64,000 nt of DNA from Flavobacterium sp. IB48 (GTDB taxonomy: Bacteria; Bacteroidota; Bacteroidia; Flavobacteriales; Flavobacteriaceae). The notes under the pieces were generated by a model, which did no database searches, was not told the DNA's origin, and saw only the letters and a program-made list of their open reading frames with translations. This document shows positions 27,651 to 35,731 of the stretch, piece after piece. Position 1 is the first letter of the stretch. The number at the start of each line of letters is the position of its first letter. The position numbers and the translations under genes were made by a program. The stretch spans positions 372,001-436,000 of the forward strand of contig NZ_JAEFCA010000002.1 of NCBI RefSeq assembly GCF_016405855.1. The letters run 5' to 3'.

Positions 27651-28028
27651 TTAGAATACAAAAACACAAATAAAGAATAATAAAATACTAAAAATAATGT
27701 ACCTCAAAATATATTTACCGTTATGAGCCTCGTATTTTTCTAATAGCTTCTCGTATCTATTATTAAAAAACAAAATAAAATAATTGGCTAAAAATGCTGG
27801 AATAACAAAATACATTAATGCTTCTCTTTTTATCGTTAAGCTTTTTTTTTCATAAAAATCGCCCAATTCTAAAGGTAATATGCTTTTCAAAATTATAGCA
27901 ATTGTCATAAAATTGATGCATAAAAAAGCGCTCATATACATTATGGTATTAAATTTCCAAAAACCATTATTTGCAATCTTAGATTGTGCAACTGCATCTA
28001 CACAAATCTTATCGTAAATTTTTATCAT
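27651..28028 (-). CDS. Small membrane protein of unknown function
   Basis: A 125-residue protein with three predicted membrane segments: about residues 28-50 (FNTIMYMSAFLCINFMTIAI), 68-88 (ALMYFVIPAFLANYFILFF) and 108-125 (YIIFSILLFFICVFVF). Between the second and third is a charged NNRYEKLLEKYEAHNGKY loop. No known family is recognised. It stands between the MEDS gene and the permease with 80-90 bp gaps on each side. Confidence 0.6.
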   Translation of the reverse strand: MIKIYDKICVDAVAQSKIANNGFWKFNTIMYMSAFLCINFMTIAIILKSILPLELGDFYEKKSLTIKREALMYFVIPAFLANYFILFFNNRYEKLLEKYEAHNGKYILRYIIFSILLFFICVFVF

Positions 28029-28111
28029 TCTTAAAAACTCATTTTAAATACATTTTAAGGTTGCTTTTCTATTGCAACAATTTATATATCAACAATAAAC
28101 GATAAGTAGTT

Positions 28112-28750
28112 TTAGGATTTGAGTGGGCCTGATGGAAAATTAGAAACGCTAGAAATCAATGCCAAAGGCTCAACATAATTTGGATTTTTACTGATCTTTC
28201 CATCTTTGATAACGTAAGGATGCGTAAGCAATATATCTGTAAGTGTGCTTTGGCTAAAGCTATTGATATCGTACATGCAGATTAAAGATACAGAGTGTTT
28301 TGGAGTAAGCAAATTTAGACTGGCCTCATATTCTAAGAGTTCGTCAGTTCCAGGCAAATTCTTGAGCGCCCATACCATATCACCGCAAGCTCTTGTACTT
28401 TCGTAACCAGCTCTTGAAGCCGATAATAAAGTTTGTTCTAGCATTTTATACATTTTTTCAGCCGCAAAAGTGCCATCCTTAATATATGTATTTTCAGAAG
28501 CCAGAACTTCAAATTGACCACTCGAAAGTTTTTCGGTAATAGATACTCCATTATTGGTAAGGCAACGGCAATGTTCACTATGACGATTTCCTTCAAGAAT
28601 GTTAATTACTTTTTCATTCTTTTCTAATCCTTCCAAAATGTACGGAATGATTACCTCATATTGCTGTTCTTTGGAATCGAAAAAACCGCAAATGTGCATT
28701 GGAGCCGACAAAGATTCTCCACAGACTGAAAAAGATGTTTGTTTATTCAT
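28112..28750 (-). CDS. MEDS-domain protein (DcmR-like sensory domain)
   Basis: A 212-residue cytoplasmic protein matching the MEDS domain (methanogen/methylotroph DcmR sensory): APMHICGFFDSKEQQYEVIIPYI at the N-terminus, NEKVINILEGNRHSEH, GQFEVLASENTYIKDGTF, the CGDMVWAL segment and LICMYDINSFS near the end. The fold is RecA/KaiC-like without a full Walker A. The family is thought to sense small molecules, originally chlorinated hydrocarbons in DcmR; here no DNA-binding or kinase domain is attached, so it would act through a partner. The gene follows the DUF1826 gene by 46 bp and is probably in one operon with it. Confidence 0.82.
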   Translation of the reverse strand: MNKQTSFSVCGESLSAPMHICGFFDSKEQQYEVIIPYILEGLEKNEKVINILEGNRHSEHCRCLTNNGVSITEKLSSGQFEVLASENTYIKDGTFAAEKMYKMLEQTLLSASRAGYESTRACGDMVWALKNLPGTDELLEYEASLNLLTPKHSVSLICMYDINSFSQSTLTDILLTHPYVIKDGKISKNPNYVEPLALISSVSNFPSGPLKS

Positions 28751-28796
28751 ACATCAAATATATATAATTAATTTTCGTCAGTGCAATTTTTCTCTT

Positions 28797-29495
28797 TTAA
28801 CAAATCAACAAAAGTCTATATTCGCCATCATTTTCCTTTGGCGCTCTATGAATACAAGGCTGTACTTGCTGTTTTGGATGATCAACAGCCAAACGCCAAA
28901 GATGCATTTGCCCTAAATTAATAGGTTTTGCATCCTCCTGAAGCTGATAATGCAAATCAAAGTAGTTCTCTTTTAAAAAGTCTTCGAACTCTGCTTCTGC
29001 TCCATCATGCAATTCTTTTAGTTTTGTTCTAATTTCTGGAATTAGAATTTTCTGCTTTGCTTGATCATTAGCTACAATATCGCTTGCTGCTCCGTGATAG
29101 GTACACAAAAAAGTATCTGTTGCAATTGGAGAACGATCGACATGAAATGAATATACGTCAGTAGATATGAAATCGAACTCGTCGTCGCGTTCGTAGCACT
29201 TTAATAAATTAAGAGAAGGCGAAGCTCCAAAATCAGTTAACAATTGCAAATCGTTTAAGATAATTTCCCTTGCTATATTTCCTTTTTCTGATAATTGAAG
29301 CGCGATTAAGTCTTCTGGAAATACTTCTGTTATATTTTCTTTTAAAATCAATTGGTTTACAATCTCTTGAAAATCGCCATCCAAATTTCTGTACCAGCAT
29401 AACGCATTCATTTCTCCTTTGAAATCGGTATTTATAAGCTCAGAGAAAGTAGAGACTACACCTATTTGGCTGTTGGAAGAAAATGCATTATTCAT
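28797..29495 (-). CDS. DUF1826 domain protein
   Basis: The ATG at 29493-29495 is preferred over an upstream in-frame start because the extra 14 residues look unrelated; this gives 232 residues. The core matches DUF1826: VYSFHVDRSPIATDTFLCTYHGAASDI, with the conserved H-x-D-R and the TY-x-G turn, followed by LGQMHLWRLAVDHP and a C-terminal CIHRAPKENDGEYRLLLIC. The conserved HxD and a later His suggest a cupin-like metal site, but this is inference. Function is unknown. It is co-directional with, and 46 bp upstream of, the MEDS gene. Confidence 0.82.
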   Translation of the reverse strand: MNNAFSSNSQIGVVSTFSELINTDFKGEMNALCWYRNLDGDFQEIVNQLILKENITEVFPEDLIALQLSEKGNIAREIILNDLQLLTDFGASPSLNLLKCYERDDEFDFISTDVYSFHVDRSPIATDTFLCTYHGAASDIVANDQAKQKILIPEIRTKLKELHDGAEAEFEDFLKENYFDLHYQLQEDAKPINLGQMHLWRLAVDHPKQQVQPCIHRAPKENDGEYRLLLIC

Positions 29496-29707
29496 AATTT
29501 GGATATTAAGATCAATTACAAAAATATGCAATAGCAATTACTTTTAAAATCTTTACACTTCTAATTTCATGTATTCGATTGCCATAGCTTTTCAATCGTA
29601 AATAACCATGAAATCAGGTATTGCTTTCTGCTTTTGAGGTTGGTAAATTTGCTATGAACTCAAAAAAATATATGATGAAATGTAGTAATATTGATGATTT
29701 TAAAGCA

Positions 29708-30280
29708 ATGAAATCATTTTCTTTTAAAAATAAAACAGTACATTTTGCAAAACAGCTTTTTTATGTTTCCATTCTTTCGATACTTTTCTCAGCTTGTTCG
29801 AGCAATGACAATGAATCGAATAACAATCAATCTGAATATTATTTTAAAGCCACTTTAGACGGCCGCAAAATAAATTATTATGATGCCAATTTTCAGTTCA
29901 GCGGTAATAATGGACGTTTTGAACACATTATAATTGGAGGATTTGAAACACCGTATCCTAAAACTCCTGGCCAGCTCGCGCCCAACTCATTAGATTTTGA
30001 AATATGGAGAACAGGAGGAAATATTGCTGAAGGAACTTATTCTACTCCTCTCGAACCAGAAATGATTGCTCGATATGCTGTTCAAACAAAAGAGGGAACT
30101 ATTGTTTATAACACTTCAATTGCTGATGACGTTTTTACAGTAAAAATTGAATCTATTAGCGAAAAAGGCATTAAAGGTACATTTTCTGGAAAGCTAAGAA
30201 ATATGGATTCAGGAGTAGTCGTAGAAGTTACTGAAGGATCTTTTTATCTTCCTGATTCAGTTTTAGTTAATCCATCATAA
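29708..30280 (+). CDS. Lipoprotein of unknown function
   Basis: The ATG at 29708 is chosen because it precedes the signal (QLFYVSILSILFSAC, lipid Cys C30); the frame opens at 29621 but the added 29 residues do not fit a signal. The mature part of about 160 residues is Asn- and Ser-rich just after the Cys, then beta-strand-rich (YYFKATLDGRKINYYDANFQF, IAEGTYSTPL, IKGTFSGKLRNMDSG), consistent with a small beta-sandwich of the kind seen in many Flavobacterium lipoproteins. No named family is recognised. A shared terminator separates it from the convergent aldehyde dehydrogenase gene. Confidence 0.68.
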   Translation: MKSFSFKNKTVHFAKQLFYVSILSILFSACSSNDNESNNNQSEYYFKATLDGRKINYYDANFQFSGNNGRFEHIIIGGFETPYPKTPGQLAPNSLDFEIWRTGGNIAEGTYSTPLEPEMIARYAVQTKEGTIVYNTSIADDVFTVKIESISEKGIKGTFSGKLRNMDSGVVVEVTEGSFYLPDSVLVNPS

Positions 30281-30295
30281 GATCTTCAAAAAAGA

Positions 30296-30322
30296 AAAGG
30301 TGTCTGAACTTCAAACACCTTT
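30296..30322. terminator. Bidirectional terminator between convergent genes
   Basis: AAAGGTGT (30296-30303) pairs exactly with ACACCTTT (30315-30322), with an 11-nt loop. T-rich flanks lie on both strands, so it may serve both the lipoprotein gene (ends 30280) and the aldehyde dehydrogenase gene (ends 30355). Confidence 0.65.
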
Positions 30323-30354
30323 CTTTCGCTTTTACTATTTTATCTCTTTAAAGC

Positions 30355-31713
30355 TTAATATTTATTAATGTAAACTGTTTTCTTGTTTACAAATTCTTGA
30401 ATGCCATCTTGCGAAAGTTCACGTCCATAACCTGAATTTTTAGTTCCGCCAAAAGGCAATCTCTGATCACTTTTTACCAGTTCATTTACAAATACCGCCC
30501 CTTCGTCAAATTTTGGAATTAATCGGAATGCTTTCTCAAAATCTTCTGTAAAAATTGTGACGCCAAGTCCGAAAGCACTGCTGTTTGAAAGTGCAACAGC
30601 TTCTTTTTCTTCTTTGAAAGTCGTAATTCCAATCAACGGACCAAAAACTTCCTCTTTAAAAATCAACATATCTGTAGTAACCTTTCCAACAACAGTAGGC
30701 TCGAAATAAGCTTGATTTCTTTTACCGCCAAGCAAAACTTCTCCTCCTTTATTTAATGCATCTTGAAGTTGTTTTTCTAATTCTTCAGCAAGGTCAACAC
30801 GCGCCATAGTGCCTATTGTTGTTTCTTCACTCAAAGGATCTCCCGAACGAAGTTTACTGACTTCTTCTATAAAAGCTTTTGTAAACTCTGTTGCAATAGA
30901 AGATTCTACAAGCAAACGTTTTCCTGCAATACAGCTTTGCCCTGCATTCTGAAAACGTGCTTGAACGCAAGTTTTAACAGTTTTCTGCAAGTTGCAATCT
31001 GCAAAAACGACCAAAGCATTACTTCCTCCTAGTTCTAAAACTGTTTTTTTAATTTCATTTCCAGCATTAGCTGCCACCGCTCTTCCTGCTGCTTCACTTC
31101 CTGTAAGTGTAACTGCTTTAACTTTAGGATTTTTAATGATTTCTTCTACCATTTTACTTCCAATCGGTAGATTCGTAAAACATCCCGCAGGAAAGCCGGC
31201 TCTTTCGAATATTTTTTCAATACTGATAGCGCTTTTCATGACATTGCTAGCATGTTTTAAAATCGCAACATTACCTGCCATTAACGCTGGAACTGCAAAA
31301 CGCATAACTTGCCAGAACGGATAATTCCAGGGCATAATAGCCAAAACAATGCCTATTGGTTCGTAACTTACATAACTCTTATATGCTTCGGTTTCTATTA
31401 TTTTATCAGCAAGCATTTTGGGAGCGTTCTCTGCATAATAATCGCATAAGGCGGCACATTTTTCTACTTCTGCTATTGACTGAGTGATTGGTTTTCCCAT
31501 TTCTTGAGTAATAACTTCGCCATACGCTCGGGAATTTTTTTTAAGTTCCTGACCAACGGCTTTCATTAAAACTGCACGTTCAGAAAAGGGAATTTCTTTC
31601 CAAATCTTATATTGAGCGTCTGCTTTATCAATTGCATTTTCAACGTCTTTTTTATCAAATTCGGCAACCTCATGTACAATCTCTTGGTTATAAGGGTTTA
31701 TAGACTTAATCAT
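30355..31713 (-). CDS. NAD(P)-dependent aldehyde dehydrogenase, succinate-semialdehyde dehydrogenase-like
   Basis: A 452-residue cytoplasmic enzyme of the aldehyde dehydrogenase superfamily. Catalytic residues are in place: N130 (MPWNYPFW), E227 (LELGGSN) and nucleophile C261 (NAGQSCIAGKR). The NAD-binding region shows TLTGSEAAGR. The length and the YEPIGIVLAIMPWNYP and QNAGQSCIA blocks fit the short succinate-semialdehyde dehydrogenase (Sad/GabD-like) group that lacks the longer N-terminal arm. The likely reaction is oxidation of succinate semialdehyde or a related aldehyde to the acid; the real substrate is not fixed by sequence alone. It appears to be transcribed alone. Confidence 0.9.
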   Translation of the reverse strand: MIKSINPYNQEIVHEVAEFDKKDVENAIDKADAQYKIWKEIPFSERAVLMKAVGQELKKNSRAYGEVITQEMGKPITQSIAEVEKCAALCDYYAENAPKMLADKIIETEAYKSYVSYEPIGIVLAIMPWNYPFWQVMRFAVPALMAGNVAILKHASNVMKSAISIEKIFERAGFPAGCFTNLPIGSKMVEEIIKNPKVKAVTLTGSEAAGRAVAANAGNEIKKTVLELGGSNALVVFADCNLQKTVKTCVQARFQNAGQSCIAGKRLLVESSIATEFTKAFIEEVSKLRSGDPLSEETTIGTMARVDLAEELEKQLQDALNKGGEVLLGGKRNQAYFEPTVVGKVTTDMLIFKEEVFGPLIGITTFKEEKEAVALSNSSAFGLGVTIFTEDFEKAFRLIPKFDEGAVFVNELVKSDQRLPFGGTKNSGYGRELSQDGIQEFVNKKTVYINKY

Positions 31714-31822
31714 AATTGTATTTTTTTAAAAACGATATAAAAGGTACAATTTATTTTAATTTTTAGATTGTGTAAAGTCTATTATTTTTTGAATAAGTCT
31801 TTTTTCTAAAACACAAATAGCT

Positions 31823-32911
31823 TTACAATGATCCTGCTTTTACAAAAGTCTGCCAGCCGCGCATGGTTTCAATAAAACGTTCGCTCAATCCTCCTTGCCT
31901 TAAATAATCTGCCATTACAGGCAATTGCGGACTGTCGTACATTGGATTTGCTTTTACCTGAAGCGGAAAATCTCTCTGAAGAATCGCTGCGCGGGCAATA
32001 AGTACAAAATCGCAGCCTTCATCTAAAAGTTCTCCTGCACGCTGTGCACTCATAATTTTTCCGGCTGCACCTAGACGAACTCCTTTGCGGGGAATTTCAG
32101 TAAAAACACTCAACATGGTTTTTCCTTTAAAAGTTCCTTCACGAACTATTTGAGCTGAATCCCACAAAGCGAGATCTAAATAATCAATTAATTCACGATC
32201 AAAAATATCGGCCGTTACTTCTCGCAATTCTTCCAAAAGCAGTCCGTAACGTTCAATAGACAATCGCCAGCCAATCTGAAAGTTAGGTCCACAAGCTTTG
32301 CGAATTCCTTCGATTACTTCTATGGTAAAGCGGGCTCGGTTTTCTAGGCTTCCACCATACTTATCTGTACGATCGTTTAAATTCGGAGACATAAACTCAG
32401 AGAGAATCCATCCAAAAGCTCCATGAACTGAGATTCCGTCAAAACCTGCTATTTGCGCTCTTTTTGCCGCAGCGATAAAACTATCACGAATCCGTTCTAC
32501 TTCTTCGGTCGTTATTGCCTTAATTCCTTCTATCGTTTTGCTCGACGCTGGAGCTGGTATTCCGCCAATTGAAGGTTTTGCGCGATGTCCGGCATGATGC
32601 AATTGCACCGCCGACAATGCGCCACCATCACGAATCGCCGACGCCATTTTGGTCAATCCAGACAAATGATTATCACTATGAATTCCTAATTGTCGTTCAA
32701 AAGCGATACCTCCTGCTTCTACCGTAGAAGCACTGGTTTGAATTAATCCGTATCCGCCTTGCGCAAGCTGTTCCATCCAATATTGATCGTATTCAGATGC
32801 AGTGCCATCATATTCACTTTGCTGGCTGGTTAAAGGAGCTAACATAAAACGGTTTCTCATTGCAGGGCCGTGCAGCAATGTAAGCGGTTTAAATAAATCA
32901 GAAACAGACAT
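31823..32911 (-). CDS. Old Yellow Enzyme-family NADH:flavin oxidoreductase with altered active site
   Basis: A 362-residue FMN-dependent TIM-barrel protein. Family blocks include RFMLAPLTSQ, YGLIQTSASTV, VQLHHAGHRAKP, the SEFMSPNLNDRTDKYGGSLENRARF segment and a C-terminal FVLIARAAILQRDFP. In the active-site loop the usual HxxH/NGY appears as H163-G-A-F166-G-W168: the first His is kept, the second His/Asn is Phe and the proton-donating Tyr is Trp. The enzyme may have shifted substrate or lost normal ene-reductase chemistry. It is divergent from the DsrE gene, with a long inverted repeat between them. Confidence 0.88.
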   Translation of the reverse strand: MSVSDLFKPLTLLHGPAMRNRFMLAPLTSQQSEYDGTASEYDQYWMEQLAQGGYGLIQTSASTVEAGGIAFERQLGIHSDNHLSGLTKMASAIRDGGALSAVQLHHAGHRAKPSIGGIPAPASSKTIEGIKAITTEEVERIRDSFIAAAKRAQIAGFDGISVHGAFGWILSEFMSPNLNDRTDKYGGSLENRARFTIEVIEGIRKACGPNFQIGWRLSIERYGLLLEELREVTADIFDRELIDYLDLALWDSAQIVREGTFKGKTMLSVFTEIPRKGVRLGAAGKIMSAQRAGELLDEGCDFVLIARAAILQRDFPLQVKANPMYDSPQLPVMADYLRQGGLSERFIETMRGWQTFVKAGSL

Positions 32912-32991
32912 ATTGTTTATTTTTTTAAGTTCTACTTATTATTATCGAATGCAAAGTTGTCGAGATAATCATTTGAGATAAATGGATGATT

Positions 32992-33054
32992 TTTACTTTA
33001 TAATGGACATTTATAATTGAGATATAACAAAATGAAAATTCTCCATCATAAAGT
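32992..33054. promoter_or_regulatory. Long inverted repeat between the divergent Old Yellow Enzyme and DsrE genes
   Basis: TTTACTTTATAATGGA (32992-33007) and TCCATCATAAAGTAAA (33039-33054 region, core 33042-33054) are inverted repeats matching at 15 of 16 positions, with about 34 nt between them. They lie about 80 bp upstream of each divergent gene, as expected for paired operators of one regulator. The nearby AraC-type protein at 34113 is a candidate. Confidence 0.5.
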
Positions 33055-33121
33055 AAATTTCCTCCATTCTCTAGCGGATAATGCTGTCAGATCTTTGCCT
33101 TGTTCATAAAAACAATTCAAA

Positions 33122-33487
33122 ATGAAAAAAACAGCTATTATTATTCTTTCTGATCCAAAAGCGGGTTCAGAAGAAGCTTTAGGACGTGTATTCAATGCTT
33201 TAGCATCGGCTTATGAATTCAAACACGAAGGTCAAGATGTAAAAATTATTTTTCAAGGTACTGGTATAAGATGGCCAGAACAACTTGAAAAACCTGAGCA
33301 TCCCGTTAATGCTCTTTATAAAGAAGTAAAAGATCATGTTCACGGACTTTCTAAAGGATGTGTTGCAGTATTTGGCACTGAAGTGTCTGGCTATGAATTG
33401 CTAAAAGACAATGAAGTTCCTGGAACTCCTGGTCTTCCTAGTTTTGTAAATCTTAAAAAAGAAGGTTACGAAATTTTGATTTTCTAA
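33122..33487 (+). CDS. DsrE-family protein
   Basis: A 121-residue cytoplasmic protein with a Rossmann-like DsrE/F fold pattern: KKTAIIILSDPKAGSEEALGRVFNAL, then EGQDVKIIFQGTGIRW, LSKGCVAVFGTEVSGYELL and GLPSFVNLKKEGYEILIF. DsrE-type proteins act in sulfur relay or as small subunits of sulfur-handling complexes, and many stand-alone members have unknown roles. A single Cys (in KGCVAVFG) sits in the region where sulfur-carrying Cys occur, so a sulfur function is possible. It is monocistronic, with a strong terminator, and divergent from the Old Yellow Enzyme gene. Confidence 0.82.
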   Translation: MKKTAIIILSDPKAGSEEALGRVFNALASAYEFKHEGQDVKIIFQGTGIRWPEQLEKPEHPVNALYKEVKDHVHGLSKGCVAVFGTEVSGYELLKDNEVPGTPGLPSFVNLKKEGYEILIF

Positions 33488-33490
33488 ACT

Positions 33491-33528
33491 AAAAACTGCC
33501 CTCGAAAATAAAAAAGAGGGCAGTTTTT
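33491..33528 (+). terminator. Intrinsic terminator of the DsrE gene
   Basis: A perfect 13-bp stem (AAAAACTGCCCTC with GAGGGCAGTTTTT) and a 12-nt A-rich loop, ending in a T run, begin 4 bp past the stop. Confidence 0.9.
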
Positions 33529-33640
33529 ACATCATCTAAAAATTAGATGGAATACAAAAGAACGCTTAAAATTGTTCCTTTTTTGAGTAATTTAGCGTAG
33601 TATGAATACTCCATAAAATCAACATTTAAGTCATAAAGTT

Positions 33641-34108
33641 ATGCAAGAAGATTTTCAATATTACATGAATCAATGTTTGGATTTAGCCAAGAGTGCTTTA
33701 AAAGCTGGAAATCCGCCTGTTGGCGCGTTGATTGTATTGGATGGAAAAATAATTGGAACGGGCATAGAATCTGGAAAATCAACTGGAGATATAACCAATC
33801 ATGCGGAAATATTAGCTGTTAGAGATGCTTTAAAAAACGGATATTCAGATAATCTCCATTTGGCTCGTATGTATACTACTCATGAACCCTGCATTATGTG
33901 TTCGTACATGATTCGCCATCATAAAATTGCTGCAATAATTTATGGCACATCTGTTCCTTATGTCGGAGGTTTTACTTCCCAGTTTAATATTCTTTCTACA
34001 GAAGATGTTTCAAAATGGGAAAATAAACCGCAAATAATTGGTGACGTGTGCATTGAAGAATGCAACAAACTCAATGCGCAATTTTTAGAGCTAATAAACA
34101 AACACTAA
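33641..34108 (+). CDS. Nucleoside/guanine deaminase (cytidine-deaminase superfamily)
   Basis: A 155-residue zinc enzyme. The Zn site is intact: H54-A-E56 in NHAEILAVRDAL, and P83-C84-x-x-C87 in HEPCIMCSYM. The PVGALIV segment at about 26-32 and the family-typical YGTSVPYVGGF stretch fit the CMP/dCMP and tRNA-adenosine/guanine deaminase group. Length matches stand-alone guanine or cytosine deaminase-like enzymes rather than TadA, which normally has a C-terminal Arg/Lys-rich helix. It probably deaminates a free base or nucleoside. The AraC-type regulator starts 4 bp after its stop, so the two are co-transcribed. Confidence 0.88.
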   Translation: MQEDFQYYMNQCLDLAKSALKAGNPPVGALIVLDGKIIGTGIESGKSTGDITNHAEILAVRDALKNGYSDNLHLARMYTTHEPCIMCSYMIRHHKIAAIIYGTSVPYVGGFTSQFNILSTEDVSKWENKPQIIGDVCIEECNKLNAQFLELINKH

Positions 34109-34112
34109 AAAC

Positions 34113-34994
34113 ATGCTATCTCAATCTGTATATACTCTAGTTAATCAGCAAAACGGAAACTTATCCTTCAAAGTGTTTGAGTTTGACAATAGCAGTTATT
34201 TTGATCATATTCAGCGAAATAATTATTTTACTATAATCATAATTACATCTGGAGAAGGATTAGCAAAAGTTGATCTTAGCGAATATTCGTTTCAAGAAAA
34301 CACTTTATTTGCGTTTTATCCCTATCAGCCTTTTATGCTTGCTTCAGAAAAACCGCTGACTGGCATTTCTATTCAGTTTCATCATGATTTTTTCTGCATT
34401 TACAAACATCATAAAGAAATTGCATCAAACGGAATTTTATTTAATAATGTGTATCAGCAGCCTTTTATCTTTTTGGATCAAAATAATAAACAGACGCTTC
34501 TTAATATTGTCAAAGAAATTGTTAACGAACTAAAAATGGAAGCTTTAAGAAAAGATGAAGTTTTGGTTTCTTACTTAAAAATATTTCTGGTTTTTGCTAC
34601 TCGAATAAAACTAGAACAACAATCTATAAAAGAAGTAAACATTACTGATAAACAGCTTTTTATTGTTCAGAATTTACGAAATGCGATTGAAGATAATTTT
34701 AGAACAAAACATTCTGCAAGCGAATATGCAGATATGCTGCATGTAACGCCAGTTGTTTTAGCGCGTGCTGCAAAAAATCATTTCAATATGACTCTTTCAG
34801 ATTTAATAACCGAAAGGATTATTGTTGAAGCAAAAAGAGAACTGTATCTAACCAACAAAACTGTCAAAGAGATTGCCTACGAATTGGGCTATGATGATGA
34901 ATATTATTTCAGCAGAGTATTTAAAGGCAAAACCGATATATCTCCACAATTATACAGAGATACTATTGGTTTTAATAGAGGGACATTATCATAA
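34113..34994 (+). CDS. AraC-family transcriptional regulator
   Basis: A 293-residue protein. Residues about 1-120 form a cupin-like sensor region (FTIIIITSGEGLAKVDLSEY, FYPYQPFM), and the last 100 residues are a double helix-turn-helix AraC DNA-binding domain (SASEYADMLHVTPVVLARAAKNHF, then VKEIAYELGYDDEYYFSRVFKGKTDISPQLYR). It starts 4 bp after the deaminase gene, so it may regulate the locus. The inverted repeat at 32992-33054 between the Old Yellow Enzyme and DsrE genes, 1.1 kb upstream, is a plausible target. The inducer is unknown. Confidence 0.9.
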   Translation: MLSQSVYTLVNQQNGNLSFKVFEFDNSSYFDHIQRNNYFTIIIITSGEGLAKVDLSEYSFQENTLFAFYPYQPFMLASEKPLTGISIQFHHDFFCIYKHHKEIASNGILFNNVYQQPFIFLDQNNKQTLLNIVKEIVNELKMEALRKDEVLVSYLKIFLVFATRIKLEQQSIKEVNITDKQLFIVQNLRNAIEDNFRTKHSASEYADMLHVTPVVLARAAKNHFNMTLSDLITERIIVEAKRELYLTNKTVKEIAYELGYDDEYYFSRVFKGKTDISPQLYRDTIGFNRGTLS

Positions 34995-35183
34995 AATAGT
35001 ATAAAAAAACAAAGTTATTATTTCGACAAAATATACTATCACTAAATTTTGAATCAAAAATTCCCTAAAAAATAATAAGATTCTAAATTAGCAGTACTGT
35101 TTAATATCAATACCATATTTCCGCCAATTTATAGAATCCCGTCGTTGTTTTTATGGCATCGTTTGTTTAAATTTGTGACTCTT

Positions 35184-35573
35184 ATGAAAAATTGGTGCAC
35201 TAAATTTTTACTTTCAATTGTCATTCTCTTAAATGGATATGGCAATGTTTATGCACACAATAACATTGTTTTATATAAAAAGTTTTCGTTCTGTACACTT
35301 ATAGATCATACTCAAAGTGAATCTAAATTAAATCGAGGACGTTCATTTGAATCTTTTAAAAGAAAAATATGTCTTTTCGATAATGAAGAAAACGAAGATA
35401 ATTTTTCGGCTACTCAAAAACAGGTTGTAAAAAACAACTACTTTTTAATTTTTCACAGTAGTAATCATTTTGTCGTTTCTGCGACTGCTTTTACTCAAAA
35501 AGTAAATGACTGCAAAATTTTCAGTTTACTTGACAATAAAGTATATCTGTTATTTCAGGTTTTTAGAATTTGA
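35184..35573 (+). CDS. Small exported protein preceding the efflux operon
   Basis: The ATG at 35184 gives a 129-residue protein with a signal peptide (MKNWCTKFLLSIVILLNGYG, cleavage near VYA). The rest has no recognised domain; it is Asn-, Lys- and Phe-rich, with an acidic DNEENEDN stretch. The frame opens at 35145 with a TTG, which is less likely. A TAAATTTG box at 35168-35175 matches the Bacteroidota -7 consensus but is very close to the ATG. It lies 158 bp before the adaptor gene and in the same direction, so it may be the first gene of the RND efflux operon. Confidence 0.6.
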   Translation: MKNWCTKFLLSIVILLNGYGNVYAHNNIVLYKKFSFCTLIDHTQSESKLNRGRSFESFKRKICLFDNEENEDNFSATQKQVVKNNYFLIFHSSNHFVVSATAFTQKVNDCKIFSLLDNKVYLLFQVFRI

Positions 35574-35731
35574 TTTTTAACGCTATTGCTAGCCAATAGC
35601 CAATCACTTTATAGTTTTATCCTCTGTATTCTTTAGTTAGATAATAGACGGATATGAACTTATATGGTCTATTCCCAAAGGCCTTTTTATCTAAAATCAA
35701 AAATAAATTACGTTTTAATGCTGAAATAATT

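Noticed and set aside
30992..31324. A 110-residue plus-strand open frame inside the aldehyde dehydrogenase gene
   Set aside because: It is antisense to the conserved NAD-binding and catalytic region; the minus-strand frame carries all catalytic residues.
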